DNA from: Ruegeria atlantica
GTDB taxonomy: Bacteria > Pseudomonadota > Alphaproteobacteria > Rhodobacterales > Rhodobacteraceae
Direction of reading: 5' to 3'
Length of the DNA stretch: 64,000 bases
Assembly (NCBI RefSeq): GCF_013032005.1
Contig: NZ_WQBE01000001.1
Span: 434,001-498,000 of the forward strand
This document shows, one piece after another, positions 19,358-28,154 of this stretch (the stretch's first letter is position 1; each line of letters starts with the position of its first letter). The translations under genes were made by a program, and so were the position numbers. Below the pieces are notes generated by a model, which did no database searches, was not told the origin of the DNA, and saw only the letters and a list, made by a program, of their open reading frames with translations.

Positions 19358-19969
19358 ATGCAGACGGTGCGACAGATTGCAACTGAGATCGTGGCGCGAG
19401 AAGGTGGCTTTGTGGACGATTCGGACGATCCCGGTGGCGCGACGAAATACGGGGTGACCATTCACACGATGCGGCGTCTCGGGCTTGATCTTTCAGGTGA
19501 CGGGATAATCAACCGCACCGATGTTCGGATGCTCAGCAAATCTCAGGCCATTGATATTTTCGTGCAGCATTATTTTGAACAACCGCGGTTGGACCTCTTG
19601 CCGCACGAATTGCGGGCTTCGGTTTTTGACATGTATGTCAACGCTGGCAGTCACGCGGTCAAAATCCTGCAACGTCTGTTGCGCGATATGGGGTTCGAAA
19701 TCGTGGTTGATGGGGCAATTGGTCCCAAAACCGCGCGGGCCTGCCGGGATGCGGCTGACCCCGATCCGGATGCACTCAGGGATGCGTACGGTGTGGCGCG
19801 GCGGAACTACTATTTCCGTCTGGCAGATCATCGGCCTGCGTCACGCAAATATGCCCGTACTCGGGCGGGCCGCAAGGGCGGTTGGATTCGCCGGGCCGAG
19901 GAATTTGTTTCGCCGATTTACCACCTGAATGACGCGGAATTTCAAGCGAGGGTTTCAGGATGGGTTTGA
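19358..19969 (+). CDS. GH108-type endolysin (N-acetylmuramidase-like)
   Basis: A 203-residue lytic enzyme from the ATG at 19358 (GGAGGG upstream). The glycoside hydrolase 108 signature EGGFVDDSDDPGGATKYGVT starts at the presumed catalytic Glu15, and a C-terminal peptidoglycan-binding-like part follows (VDGAIGPKTARA, near residues 118-129). No signal peptide is present, so export needs a holin, which is encoded directly downstream with a 10-nt overlap. In Rhodobacter capsulatus an endolysin/holin pair of this type releases gene transfer agent particles. That role is inferred here; no GTA head or tail gene lies in the window. Confidence 0.85.
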   Translation: MQTVRQIATEIVAREGGFVDDSDDPGGATKYGVTIHTMRRLGLDLSGDGIINRTDVRMLSKSQAIDIFVQHYFEQPRLDLLPHELRASVFDMYVNAGSHAVKILQRLLRDMGFEIVVDGAIGPKTARACRDAADPDPDALRDAYGVARRNYYFRLADHRPASRKYARTRAGRKGGWIRRAEEFVSPIYHLNDAEFQARVSGWV

Positions 19970-20538
19970 TCACGGACGTGTTGACGTTTTTGTTTGGCGG
20001 CGACCGTAATGTCGTGCGGGAAACTGCTGAAATATTTCGAGAAAACGCTGAAAATGGGGCAGAGCGTGGTCTGGCTTTGCAACAACAGGCGATGGTTCAG
20101 TTCGGCGGTGAATTTGAGGCCCGTAACAAAGGCGCGTTTGACCGGTTCATGGATGGGCTCAACCGTCTGCCGCGACCGGCTATGGCACTTGGTACTTTGG
20201 GTTTGTTTGTGGCGGCGATGGTCGATCCGCTGTGGTTTGCGGCCCGAATGCAGGGGATTGCCCTGGTACCGGAACCCCTGTGGTGGTTGCTGGGGGTAAT
20301 TGTGTCCTTCTATTTCGGCGCGCGTCATCAGGCCAAGGTGCAGGATCTGCAGCGAGAGATCACTGCAACGATGCAGCGCACGCCTCAGGTTTTAGAAAAC
20401 CTGCAAGCCCTGAAGGCAATGCATGGCGACGCTGTCGGCGCAGCAAATCCCGGAACGGACGCCGCGTTGGCGGAAAAGGCAGGCCGTCCGGACGCGAATC
20501 CGGCGCTTGAGGATTGGCGGCGTAAACGCATGGCCTGA
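19960..20538 (+). CDS. Holin (3-TM family)
   Basis: A 192-residue protein with hydrophobic segments at about residues 67-85 and 100-116, a short amphipathic N-terminus (MGLITDVLTFLFGG) that may be a further membrane contact, and a hydrophilic C-terminus. It matches the 3TM holin family in pattern and in its position next to the endolysin, whose gene it overlaps by 10 nt. Holins form inner-membrane pores that let cytoplasmic endolysins reach the cell wall. It is followed by ccmF after 74 bp. Confidence 0.78.
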   Translation: MGLITDVLTFLFGGDRNVVRETAEIFRENAENGAERGLALQQQAMVQFGGEFEARNKGAFDRFMDGLNRLPRPAMALGTLGLFVAAMVDPLWFAARMQGIALVPEPLWWLLGVIVSFYFGARHQAKVQDLQREITATMQRTPQVLENLQALKAMHGDAVGAANPGTDAALAEKAGRPDANPALEDWRRKRMA

Positions 20539-20612
20539 CCCGCGACACTATGTTCGCCCCACAGGGGCGAAAGTGATTGGTGCTTGCCCCGGAACAGGAA
20601 TATACCCGGGCC

Positions 20613-22577
20613 ATGATTACCGAACTTGGCCACTTTGCCCTGATCCTCGCTTTTCTGGTTGCCATCGTGCAATCGGTGGTTCCACTGATAGGCGCAGCGA
20701 AACGCTGGCCTAGCTGGATGAATTTCGCTGAACCGGCGGCAATCATTCAATTTACGATGGTTGCCTTTTCGTTCGGTGCGCTGGTCTGGGCCTTTGTGAC
20801 GTCCGATTTCTCGCTGAGGATCGTGGTTGAAAACAGTCACTCGGCCAAACCAATGTTGTACAAGATCAGCGGAACATGGGGTAACCACGAAGGCTCTATG
20901 CTGTTGTGGGTTCTTATCGTGTCCTTGTTTGGCGCGATGGCCGCGTTTTTTGGGGGCGGTTTGCCGCCGACTTTGAAGGCGCGTGTATTGGCGGTGCAAG
21001 GGGCAATTGGGGTGGCGTTTTTCGCGTTTATCCTATTCACCTCGAACCCGTTTGACCGGCTGATCGTGGCCCCCTTTGACGGGCGCGATCTAAACCCGTT
21101 GCTGCAAGACCCCGGTTTGGCCTTTCATCCGCCGTTTCTGTATCTGGGCTATGTGGGGCTGAGCATGGCGTTCAGCTTTGCCGTCGCCGCCCTGATCGAA
21201 GGTCGCGTAGACGCCGCGTGGGGCCGGTGGGTACGCCCATGGACGCTGGCGGCTTGGGTTTTTCTGACCATCGGTATCGCGCTGGGGTCCTGGTGGGCCT
21301 ATTACGAGCTCGGCTGGGGCGGGTTCTGGTTCTGGGATCCGGTCGAAAATGCGTCGTTCATGCCATGGCTGCTGGCCGCTGCGCTGTTGCATTCGGCCAT
21401 CGTCGTGGAAAAACGCGAGTCGTTGAAAAGCTGGACGATCCTGCTGGCAATCATTGCTTTTGGCTTTTCGCTGATTGGTACCTTCATTGTGCGTTCTGGC
21501 CTTCTGACTTCGGTCCATGCGTTTGCCAATGACCCCGAGCGTGGCGTGTTCATCCTGATTATCCTCGTGATCTTCATCGGTGGCGCGCTGACCCTGTTTG
21601 CCGCGCGGGCGCAGGCGATGGAGGCCAAAGGCGTTTTTGGTATGGTTAGCCGAGAAAGCGCGCTGGTGTTGAACAATATCCTGCTGGCCGTCAGCTGTTT
21701 CGTCGTATTCGTCGGAACAATGTGGCCGATGGTGGCTGAGATGGCCTTTGACCGCAAACTCTCGGTCGGCGCGCCGTTCTTCAATTCGGCATTTACGCCC
21801 TTCATGGTGGCGTTAGGGATTGCATTGCCAGTGGGTGCGATGTTGCCGTGGAAGCGCGGCAAGCTTGGCAAAACTGCCTATTCGCTGCGCTATGCCTTTG
21901 TTCTGGCCGTTGCGCTGGCATTGCTGGTCTGGGCAATGCAAACAGGGCGCAGTGCGCTGGGTCCGGTTGGGCTGTTCCTGGGCGCGTGGATCACCTTTGG
22001 CGCGGCGGTTGATTTGTGGAGCCGTACGGGCCGCAGAGGCAATCTGAAACGTCTGTTTCGTTTGCCCGGTGCGGATTGGGGCAAGGCCGTTGCTCATACA
22101 GGTATGGGCGTGACCATGTTCGCCATCGCCGGGTTGACCGCGTGGGAGGTCGAAGACATTCGTGTTGCACAGCCAGGTCAGCCGTTCGAGGTGGGGCAGT
22201 TTACTCTGACCTTGGAAGACGTCCGGCTTGTGGAAGGGCCAAACTATTTCTCGACCACTGCTGACGTTCGGATCGAAAAGAATGGACGGCCTATGGGAAC
22301 ATTGCATCCTGAAAAGCGCGATTACCCAGTGGCACGGATGCCCACGACCGAAGCTGCGATTGATTATCGGTTCCTGGGGGATCTTTACGTGGTAATCGGC
22401 GATCAGCAAGCGGATGGTGGCTGGGTGATGCGGACCTATATCAAGCCGCTGGCCAACTGGATCTGGGGTGGGTGTATCCTGATGGCTCTGGGCGGGCTGC
22501 TCAGCCTGTCGGACCGCCGGTTCCGTGTGGCGGCAGGTGCGCGCAAGGCGCCATCGGGCGGAGTACCTGCGGAATGA
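20613..22577 (+). CDS. ccmF: Cytochrome c heme lyase subunit CcmF
   Basis: A 654-residue polytopic membrane protein with the tryptophan-rich WWD heme-handling motif (WGGFWFWDPVENASFMPW, near residues 234-251) and more than ten hydrophobic segments. With CcmH it attaches heme to CXXCH motifs of apocytochrome c in the periplasm. The ATG at 20613 gives the family start MITELGHFALILAF; an upstream TTG at 20577 is unlikely. It overlaps ccmH by 4 nt (ATGA). Confidence 0.95.
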   Translation: MITELGHFALILAFLVAIVQSVVPLIGAAKRWPSWMNFAEPAAIIQFTMVAFSFGALVWAFVTSDFSLRIVVENSHSAKPMLYKISGTWGNHEGSMLLWVLIVSLFGAMAAFFGGGLPPTLKARVLAVQGAIGVAFFAFILFTSNPFDRLIVAPFDGRDLNPLLQDPGLAFHPPFLYLGYVGLSMAFSFAVAALIEGRVDAAWGRWVRPWTLAAWVFLTIGIALGSWWAYYELGWGGFWFWDPVENASFMPWLLAAALLHSAIVVEKRESLKSWTILLAIIAFGFSLIGTFIVRSGLLTSVHAFANDPERGVFILIILVIFIGGALTLFAARAQAMEAKGVFGMVSRESALVLNNILLAVSCFVVFVGTMWPMVAEMAFDRKLSVGAPFFNSAFTPFMVALGIALPVGAMLPWKRGKLGKTAYSLRYAFVLAVALALLVWAMQTGRSALGPVGLFLGAWITFGAAVDLWSRTGRRGNLKRLFRLPGADWGKAVAHTGMGVTMFAIAGLTAWEVEDIRVAQPGQPFEVGQFTLTLEDVRLVEGPNYFSTTADVRIEKNGRPMGTLHPEKRDYPVARMPTTEAAIDYRFLGDLYVVIGDQQADGGWVMRTYIKPLANWIWGGCILMALGGLLSLSDRRFRVAAGARKAPSGGVPAE

Positions 22578-23029
22578 AACGTCTGGTCCTGATCCTGTCC
22601 CTCATCGCGTCGCCCCTGTTTGCAGTACAGCCGGATGAAGTGCTGGACGATCCAGCGCTGGAACAGCGGGCGCGCGACCTTAGCACCGGCCTTCGCTGTC
22701 TGGTTTGCCGCAACGAGAGCATCGACGAAAGCAACGCCGAACTGGCCCGTGACTTGCGCCTGTTGTTGCGTGAGCGACTGGTGGCCGGGGACACGGATGA
22801 CGAGGCAATCGCTTTCATTGTCGATCGCTACGGCGAATATGTCCTGCTGAAGCCAACCACTTCGGGATCGAATCTGATGCTGTGGCTTGCGGGCCCGATC
22901 ATGTTGTTGATCGCAGCCGTCATGGGTTGGAGTTTCCTGCGAAAACGGTCCCGAGTTCAGATCACGGGTGAAAAGGACACGCTCAGCGAGGCTGAGAAAG
23001 AGCGTTTGCGCCAGATTCTTGAAGACTGA
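22574..23029 (+). CDS. ccmH: Cytochrome c maturation protein CcmH (CycL type)
   Basis: A 151-residue thioredoxin-like reductant of apocytochrome c. It has a signal peptide (residues 1-17), the redox motif RCLVC with C42 and C45, and one membrane helix near residues 102-122. The short form lacks the TPR domain, which in such genomes is a separate gene (ccmI), not seen here. The start overlaps the ccmF stop by 4 nt. Confidence 0.93.
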   Translation: MKRLVLILSLIASPLFAVQPDEVLDDPALEQRARDLSTGLRCLVCRNESIDESNAELARDLRLLLRERLVAGDTDDEAIAFIVDRYGEYVLLKPTTSGSNLMLWLAGPIMLLIAAVMGWSFLRKRSRVQITGEKDTLSEAEKERLRQILED

Positions 23030-23101
23030 CCCCGCGTTCATCTTTTCCTTCCCCTCCATTTCGGTCAGGGTTCCGAAAAGTTTGGAATTGGGGGAAGGTT
23101 C

Positions 23102-23878
23102 ATGGAATACGAAACAATCCTTTTGGACATCACGGATGATTTGGCTGTTGTCACCCTGAACCGGCCCGACAAGATGAACGCGATGACCGCGCAGATGCGG
23201 GCCGAAGTCACTCATGCAATGAAACATGCGGCGCGTCATGCAAGGGCGATCGTTCTGACCGGAGCGGGAAGCGCCTTTTGTTCAGGACAGGATCTGGGTG
23301 ATGCGTCCAGCACCGGCAAGGTCGATTTAGAACGCACGCTGCGTGATGAATATGAACCGATGCTGGAAACGATCTATGATTGCCCGGTGCCCACTATTGC
23401 GGCTGTGAACGGACCGGCAGCCGGGGCAGGGGCAAACCTTGCGCTGTGCGCTGATGTGGTGATCGCCACCGAAAGCGCATACTTCCTGCAGGCGTTCGCC
23501 CGGATCGGGTTGTTGCCGGATGCGGGCGGTACGTGGTTCATGCCGCGTCAGATGGGGTTCGCCAAAGCGATGGGGGCCGCCTTATTCGCGGACAAGATCA
23601 GCGCACGGCAGGCTGATGAATGGGGTCTGATCTGGGAAGCCGTGTCCGACGACACATTCGATGCCCATTGGCGCAAACGTGCAGCCTATCTGGCGAATGG
23701 TCCCACAGCCGGTTTTGGCGCGATCAAACAGGCCATCCGCGGGACGTATGAGAAAACGCTGCCACAGCAATTGGCCGCCGAAGCACATTTACAAGGGGAA
23801 TGCGGGCGCAGCCGTGATTTTGCCGAAGGTGTCGTCGCCTTCATGGAAAAACGCCCCCCGAAATTCGAGGGGCGCTGA
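23102..23878 (+). CDS. Enoyl-CoA hydratase/isomerase family protein, PaaG-like
   Basis: A 258-residue crotonase-fold protein. It shows the oxyanion-hole segments SAFCSGQDL (residues 58-66) and NGPAAGAGANLAL (about 104-116), and the PaaG-type stretch FARIGLLPDAGGTWF (about 131-145) with an acidic residue in the position used by ring-1,2-epoxyphenylacetyl-CoA isomerase. GGGGGAAGG precedes the ATG. No other paa gene is near. Phenylacetyl-CoA could come from the indolepyruvate oxidoreductase at 12.5 kb, but a link is speculative. Generic enoyl-CoA hydratase activity remains possible. Confidence 0.8.
   Translation: MEYETILLDITDDLAVVTLNRPDKMNAMTAQMRAEVTHAMKHAARHARAIVLTGAGSAFCSGQDLGDASSTGKVDLERTLRDEYEPMLETIYDCPVPTIAAVNGPAAGAGANLALCADVVIATESAYFLQAFARIGLLPDAGGTWFMPRQMGFAKAMGAALFADKISARQADEWGLIWEAVSDDTFDAHWRKRAAYLANGPTAGFGAIKQAIRGTYEKTLPQQLAAEAHLQGECGRSRDFAEGVVAFMEKRPPKFEGR
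23847..23874 (-). terminator. Rho-independent terminator of bmt, lying inside the 3' end of the PaaG-like gene
   Basis: On the minus strand CGCCCC, an 11-nt loop partly paired (TCG/CGG), GGGGCG, then TTTTT (complement of 23847-23851). It overlaps the last codons of the convergent plus-strand gene and follows the bmt stop by 10 bp. Confidence 0.65.
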
Positions 23879-23883
23879 ACCGT

Positions 23884-24900
23884 TCAGGCGCGACGGCGGC
23901 GGCGTGTGCGCCGCTCGGGCGCGTTGGCATCGTCACCGGTACCATCCGAGGCAGAGGAAAACGGCCCCAGGGCATCGGTGATCTGATCCAGTGTCGGGCG
24001 CGAACCGCGCGGTTTTGTGTCCAACGCTTCGCGCATCTTGCGCAGGTGATCGGGCATGGTGCCGCAGCAACCGCCGATGATTGTGGCTCCGGCATCACGC
24101 GCCATGGCGGCGTATTCACCCATCAACTCGGGCGTCCCGTCATAGTGGATGTGGCCATCCACGTATTTCGGAATACCGGCATTGCCCTTCGAGATCACGG
24201 GCCGCTCGGTGCCTTGCGCGACAAAGCCCAGAACGGTGCGCAGGATATCCGACGCGCCGGTGCCACAGTTAGCGCCAAACGCAATCGGCGGGTTGGGCAG
24301 GGTTTCGACCAGTTGAGCCAGATCGGACGAAGTAACACCCATCATGGTACGCCCAGCGGTGTCAAAGCTCATGGTGCCGCACCAGGGCATATCGGCCAAG
24401 GCGAACCCCTCAGCGGCTGCGCGGAATTCTTCAGGGGCGCTTATGGTTTCCAGCCACACAACATCGGCGCCACCAGCCTTGAGCGCATCGGCCTGTTCAT
24501 GGAACATTTCGACGGCGTCGGCATGGGTCAGGCAGCCAACTGGCACCAGAATCTCGCCGGTTGGGCCGACCGATCCGGCCACAACGATCGGGCGTCCGGC
24601 TTTGTCAGCAACCTCACGTCCCAACTCGGCACCGATCCGGTTCAATTCGGCCACGCGGTTTTGCGCATCATGCAGCTTTAGCCGGGCCGACGTGCCCCCG
24701 AAAGTGTTGGTCAGGAAAAGATCACTGCCCGCATCCACCGAGCTTTGATACAGCGCGCGGATCTTATCCGGCGCGTCCACGTTCCACAATTCGGGCGCAT
24801 CACCCGATTGCAAACCCATGTTGAACAGGTTGGTCCCAGTTGCACCGTCTGCCAAAATGGCATCTTTGGTCTTGAGAAGTTCGGTCAATGCATTTGTCAT
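23884..24900 (-). CDS. bmt: Betaine-homocysteine S-methyltransferase
   Basis: A 338-residue zinc-dependent methyltransferase of the homocysteine S-methyltransferase family. It carries DGATGTNLF (residues 18-26), the zinc ligand Cys in FGANCGTG (near 208-215), and the paired Cys GGCCGT near 275-280. In roseobacters this type uses glycine betaine (or DMSP) to remethylate homocysteine to methionine. The basic C-terminal tail (RRTRRRRRA) is unusual but short. The upstream region (24957-25007) carries four CTCATGA-like half-sites, so methionine-cycle regulation is likely. Confidence 0.85.
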   Translation of the reverse strand: MTNALTELLKTKDAILADGATGTNLFNMGLQSGDAPELWNVDAPDKIRALYQSSVDAGSDLFLTNTFGGTSARLKLHDAQNRVAELNRIGAELGREVADKAGRPIVVAGSVGPTGEILVPVGCLTHADAVEMFHEQADALKAGGADVVWLETISAPEEFRAAAEGFALADMPWCGTMSFDTAGRTMMGVTSSDLAQLVETLPNPPIAFGANCGTGASDILRTVLGFVAQGTERPVISKGNAGIPKYVDGHIHYDGTPELMGEYAAMARDAGATIIGGCCGTMPDHLRKMREALDTKPRGSRPTLDQITDALGPFSSASDGTGDDANAPERRTRRRRRA

Positions 24901-24956
24901 TGGGGTTATCCGGAAAAAGGCGCAATTGGCCTGATAATAACAGAGGCGCCCCGTGT

Positions 24957-25007
24957 CTCATGACCGGGACGCCAAAGCAAACTCATAAATCTCATGAAGA
25001 TCATGAG
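24957..25007. promoter_or_regulatory. CTCATGA repeat cluster upstream of bmt
   Basis: CTCATGA occurs at 24957-24963 and 24991-24997, CTCATAA at 24982-24988, and the inverted copy TCATGAG at 25001-25007. The last two form a CTCATGA-AGA-TCATGAG dyad. The cluster lies 57-107 bp upstream of the bmt start. It looks like an operator for a dimeric regulator, plausibly an ArsR-type methionine-cycle regulator. No known SAM or SAH riboswitch core is evident. Confidence 0.5.
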
Positions 25008-25022
25008 GTGGGGCAAAAGCCC

Positions 25023-25340
25023 TTAGTCAGTCTCGCTTAGAATCTGCGACTTGGCTTCGGGCAGAAGCTCGGCCATCTTGGCGCGAATTTCATCGTCAGA
25101 CGACAAAGCACCCAGATCGCCGGAAACCTTGCGCACGACGTCTTCGTGACCGGCTTCTTCAAAATCGGATTTCACGACGGCTTTGGCGTATTCTTCCGCT
25201 TCGTCACCGGTTTTGCCCAGCTTTTCCGCGGCCCATAGGCCAAGCAGTTTGTTGCAGCGGGCCTGTGCCTTGAACTGCATCTCTTCATCATGCGCAAACT
25301 TGGCTTCAAATGCGTATTCGCGTTCGTCAAACGTCGTCAT
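25023..25340 (-). CDS. F1Fo-ATPase inhibitor zeta subunit (DUF1476)
   Basis: A 105-residue helical protein beginning MTTFDEREYAFEAKFAHDEE. It matches the DUF1476 family, whose Paracoccus member was identified as the zeta subunit that blocks ATP hydrolysis by F1-ATPase, with an inhibitory N-terminal helix. The start at 25340 gives normal length; upstream in-frame sequence has no family resemblance. It is divergent from purC across 187 bp, and its stop lies 16 bp from the bmt operator cluster. Confidence 0.88.
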   Translation of the reverse strand: MTTFDEREYAFEAKFAHDEEMQFKAQARCNKLLGLWAAEKLGKTGDEAEEYAKAVVKSDFEEAGHEDVVRKVSGDLGALSSDDEIRAKMAELLPEAKSQILSETD

Positions 25341-25527
25341 AGGTTGGGGACCTCTTCGAGTAACATATCGTTGATGTTGATATGACCATACAGAACGCCG
25401 CGTGCAAGGGATTTGCGATGTATCAAAGTCTTTCTTGTGTGCGAACTTGCGGGAAAGGGGGGCTTGCACTATGAGGACGCCAACGTGAGGGGACTCATTC
25501 CCTCTTACCAGACTGGAAGGGTCGCTT

Positions 25528-26283
25528 ATGGCGCGTCGCAAGAAAATCTACGAAGGTAAAGCTAAGATTCTGTATGAAGGCCCAGAGCCGGGCACCATCG
25601 TGCAATATTTCAAGGATGATGCCACCGCGTTCAACGCCGAGAAAAAGGACGTGATTGACGGCAAGGGCGTGCTGAACAACCGCCTGAGCGAGTTCTTCAT
25701 GAACGGCCTGACCCAGATCGGCGTGCCGACCCACTTTATTCGCCGCCTGAACATGCGCGAACAGTTAGTGCGCAGCTGCGAGATCGTGCCGCTGGAAGTG
25801 ATCGTGCGCAACTATGCCGCTGGGACGATGTCGAAACGTCTGGGCATCGCCGAGGGCACGCAGTTGCCGCGCCCGATTGTAGAGTATTGCTATAAGGATG
25901 ATGCGCTAGGTGATCCTCTGGTAACCGAGGAACACATTGCCGCCTTTGGCTGGGCCAGCCAGCAGGACATGGAAGATATCCTGAGCCTTGCGCTGCGCGT
26001 GAATGATTTCCTGAGCGGCGTGATGCTGGCCGTGGGCATCCGTCTAGTCGATTTCAAGATTGAGATTGGCCGCGTTTATGACGGCGACTATCAGCGTCTG
26101 ATTATCGCGGACGAGATCAGCCCGGACAGCTGCCGCCTATGGGATATCGAAACCGGACAGAAATTGGACAAGGACGTGTTCCGTCGCGATCTGGGCAATC
26201 TGACTGATGCTTATTCCGAGGTCGCACGACGTCTGGGCGTTCTGCCAAAAAGCAACGTGACCAAGCCCACGCTGATCAACTAA
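25528..26283 (+). CDS. purC: Phosphoribosylaminoimidazole-succinocarboxamide synthase
   Basis: A 251-residue SAICAR synthetase that joins CAIR and aspartate using ATP. Motifs include [11 protein letters not shown] (residues 7-17), an ATP-binding segment, the [18 protein letters not shown] region (about 91-108), and [10 protein letters not shown] (about 199-208). GGAAGGG precedes the ATG. It starts a plus-strand purine series (purC, marC, purS, purQ) but has its own strong terminator. Confidence 0.96.
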   Translation: MARRKKIYEGKAKILYEGPEPGTIVQYFKDDATAFNAEKKDVIDGKGVLNNRLSEFFMNGLTQIGVPTHFIRRLNMREQLVRSCEIVPLEVIVRNYAAGTMSKRLGIAEGTQLPRPIVEYCYKDDALGDPLVTEEHIAAFGWASQQDMEDILSLALRVNDFLSGVMLAVGIRLVDFKIEIGRVYDGDYQRLIIADEISPDSCRLWDIETGQKLDKDVFRRDLGNLTDAYSEVARRLGVLPKSNVTKPTLIN

Positions 26284-26309
26284 GCCGGTTTTCGGATGTA
26301 AATTCTGTC

Positions 26310-26342
26310 AAAAGCGCCGTTTCTAAGACGGCGCTTTTTTCT
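26310..26342 (+). terminator. Rho-independent terminator after purC
   Basis: AAAAGCGCCGT (26310-26320), 7-nt loop, ACGGCGCTTTT (26328-26338) and a continuing T run to 26342: an 11-bp stem 26 bp after the purC stop. Confidence 0.92.
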
Positions 26343-26416
26343 TTTGCTCTGGTGGTTTGACAGACGGTCCGCACCTTCGCATTGTCAGGGCAGGTGCAAT
26401 CAAGGATAGTCACGAA

Positions 26417-27079
26417 ATGGCCGAATTGTTCGATCAGGCGGTTTTTCTGAAATTCCTCGCGGCGTTACTGGCGATCTTCAATCCGCTTTACGGTATCCCG
26501 ATCTTTCTGAGTATGACCGAAGGTTACTCGGGTCCCGAACGCAAGCGCGTGGCACTGGTCGTAACCGGAACAGTGGTTGTCGTGGCCTTGATCGCGGTAT
26601 TTGTTGGCGAAGAGATTCTGGCGGTCTTCGGCATCGACATCCCGTCCTTTCGCATTGCCGGCGGGTTGATCATTCTGGGGGTCGGCATGTCGATGCTGAA
26701 CGCGTCTGACCCGCCAAAAGGTGATCAAAGGGCGGTTGCAGAGGGCGAAAAGAAGAAAAGCAACATTGCCGTCGTACCGTTGGCAATACCGTTGACCATC
26801 GGACCCGGCACGATTGCCACGACCATCGTGTTTGCTCATACGCTGTCGGATGGGGCCGAGATTGTGACATTAGGCTCAGCCGTACTGATCGCCTGCGCCA
26901 TTGTGGGGCTGGGGCTGCTGTTCGCCGACCCGATCTCACGGTTTTTCGGGCCGACAATGATTAACGTGATCACCCGCGTTATGGCAATCATTCTTGTGGC
27001 CGTGGCCGTCGAAATGGTGCTGACCGGTACGTTTAACGCCATTGATGCGCATTACCCCGGATTAACCGGCAGTGGCTGA
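26417..27079 (+). CDS. MarC family integral membrane protein
   Basis: A 220-residue protein with six predicted membrane helices and the MarC/UPF0056 pattern: FNPLYGIPIFLSMTEGY near residues 18-34 and IPLTIGPGTIATTI near 128-141. Function is unsettled; the old link to multiple antibiotic resistance has been withdrawn for E. coli MarC. The ATG at 26417 (AAGGAT upstream) is preferred over an upstream in-frame start. It sits between purC and purS without evident functional connection. The following 116-bp gap has a small hairpin (AACGCG/CGCGTT at 27122-27139). Confidence 0.88.
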   Translation: MAELFDQAVFLKFLAALLAIFNPLYGIPIFLSMTEGYSGPERKRVALVVTGTVVVVALIAVFVGEEILAVFGIDIPSFRIAGGLIILGVGMSMLNASDPPKGDQRAVAEGEKKKSNIAVVPLAIPLTIGPGTIATTIVFAHTLSDGAEIVTLGSAVLIACAIVGLGLLFADPISRFFGPTMINVITRVMAIILVAVAVEMVLTGTFNAIDAHYPGLTGSG

Positions 27080-27195
27080 GCGTCACACCTGCGGCAAACT
27101 GTGTGCGGACAAGGGTTGTCGAACGCGGTTTGTCGCGTTATCCCCCGCGCAACGGAACGGGCCCGGAACCATGGCCCTTAGCTGGAGTTGCAGGA

Positions 27196-27426
27196 ATGAA
27201 AGCACGGGTGCATGTGATGCTCAAGAATGGGGTCCTTGACCCGCAGGGTGAAGCAGTGCGGCACGCATTGGGCGCTATGGGCTTCGATCAGGTCGAAGGC
27301 GTGCGTCAAGGCAAGGTGATCGACCTTGAGCTGGCTGCAGGTGCGACCGAGGCCGACATCACCGAGATGTGCGAAAAGCTGTTGGCCAACACGGTCATCG
27401 AACGCTACGAAATCGAACTGGTCTGA
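27196..27426 (+). CDS. purS: FGAM synthase subunit PurS
   Basis: A 76-residue protein of the PurS family (MKARVHVMLKNGVLDPQGEA), the small structural subunit that joins PurL and PurQ for ammonia transfer. The ATG at 27196 is preceded by CAGGA and gives the usual length. It is followed 23 bp later by purQ, so the two are cotranscribed. Confidence 0.94.
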   Translation: MKARVHVMLKNGVLDPQGEAVRHALGAMGFDQVEGVRQGKVIDLELAAGATEADITEMCEKLLANTVIERYEIELV

Positions 27427-27449
27427 CCCTTTAACCCGGAGGCCCCGCC

Positions 27450-28118
27450 ATGCGCGCTGCTGTTATCGTATTCCCTGGGTCCAATTGTGACCGGGACCTT
27501 GCCGTCGCTTTTGAACAGGCGGGGTTTCAGGTCGACATGGTCTGGCACAAGGATGCCGCGCTGCCCGAGGGCATCGACATCGTGGGCGTTCCCGGCGGGT
27601 TTTCCTATGGTGACTACCTGCGTTGCGGCGCGATTGCCGCGCAATCGCCGATCTGCAAGGCGGTTGTCGAACATACCAACCGCGGTGGCTATGCCGTGGG
27701 TGTCTGTAATGGCTTCCAGATTCTGACAGAAACCGGCGTTCTACCGGGTGCATTGCTGCGCAATGCGGGTCTGAAATACATCTGCAAAACTGTCGGTCTG
27801 AAGGTGGAAACCAGCGACAGCGCCTTTACCCAAGGTTACAACGCCGGTGACGTGATCGGTATTCCGATTGCACACCACGACGGCAATTATTTCGCGGATG
27901 ACACCACTCTGGCTGCGTTGCGGGATCAGGATCGGATCGCGTTCACCTATACCGAGAATCCAAACGGCTCGGTTGGCGATATTGCTGGTATCCTGTCGGA
28001 AAACCGCCGGGTGTTGGGGATGATGCCGCACCCCGAGCGGGCGGCGGATGAAGGTCACGGCGGCACTGATGGAACGGCATTGTTCCGCGCATTGTCGGGG
28101 GTCCTCGCACCTGCGTGA
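27450..28118 (+). CDS. purQ: FGAM synthase glutaminase subunit PurQ
   Basis: A 222-residue class I glutamine amidotransferase that supplies ammonia to PurL. The nucleophile is C86 in GVCNGFQIL, and the His/Glu pair lies in MMPHPERA near residue 195. The N-terminal FPGSNCDRD and [13 protein letters not shown] motifs are typical. It follows purS in the same unit, with CCGGAGG before the ATG. Confidence 0.96.
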   Translation: MRAAVIVFPGSNCDRDLAVAFEQAGFQVDMVWHKDAALPEGIDIVGVPGGFSYGDYLRCGAIAAQSPICKAVVEHTNRGGYAVGVCNGFQILTETGVLPGALLRNAGLKYICKTVGLKVETSDSAFTQGYNAGDVIGIPIAHHDGNYFADDTTLAALRDQDRIAFTYTENPNGSVGDIAGILSENRRVLGMMPHPERAADEGHGGTDGTALFRALSGVLAPA

Positions 28119-28154
28119 CTTGAGGTTGCGATCAAGCCCGCGTAATTTCCCGGG

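Noticed and set aside
19358-20538. Prophage remnant
   Set aside because: Only lysis genes are present, tightly packed with ccm genes, with no integrase, attachment repeats, structural genes or shift in composition.
24901-25022. Possible SAM-II, SAM/SAH or SAH riboswitch upstream of bmt
   Set aside because: None of the conserved riboswitch cores could be matched by eye; the CTCATGA repeats fit a protein operator better.
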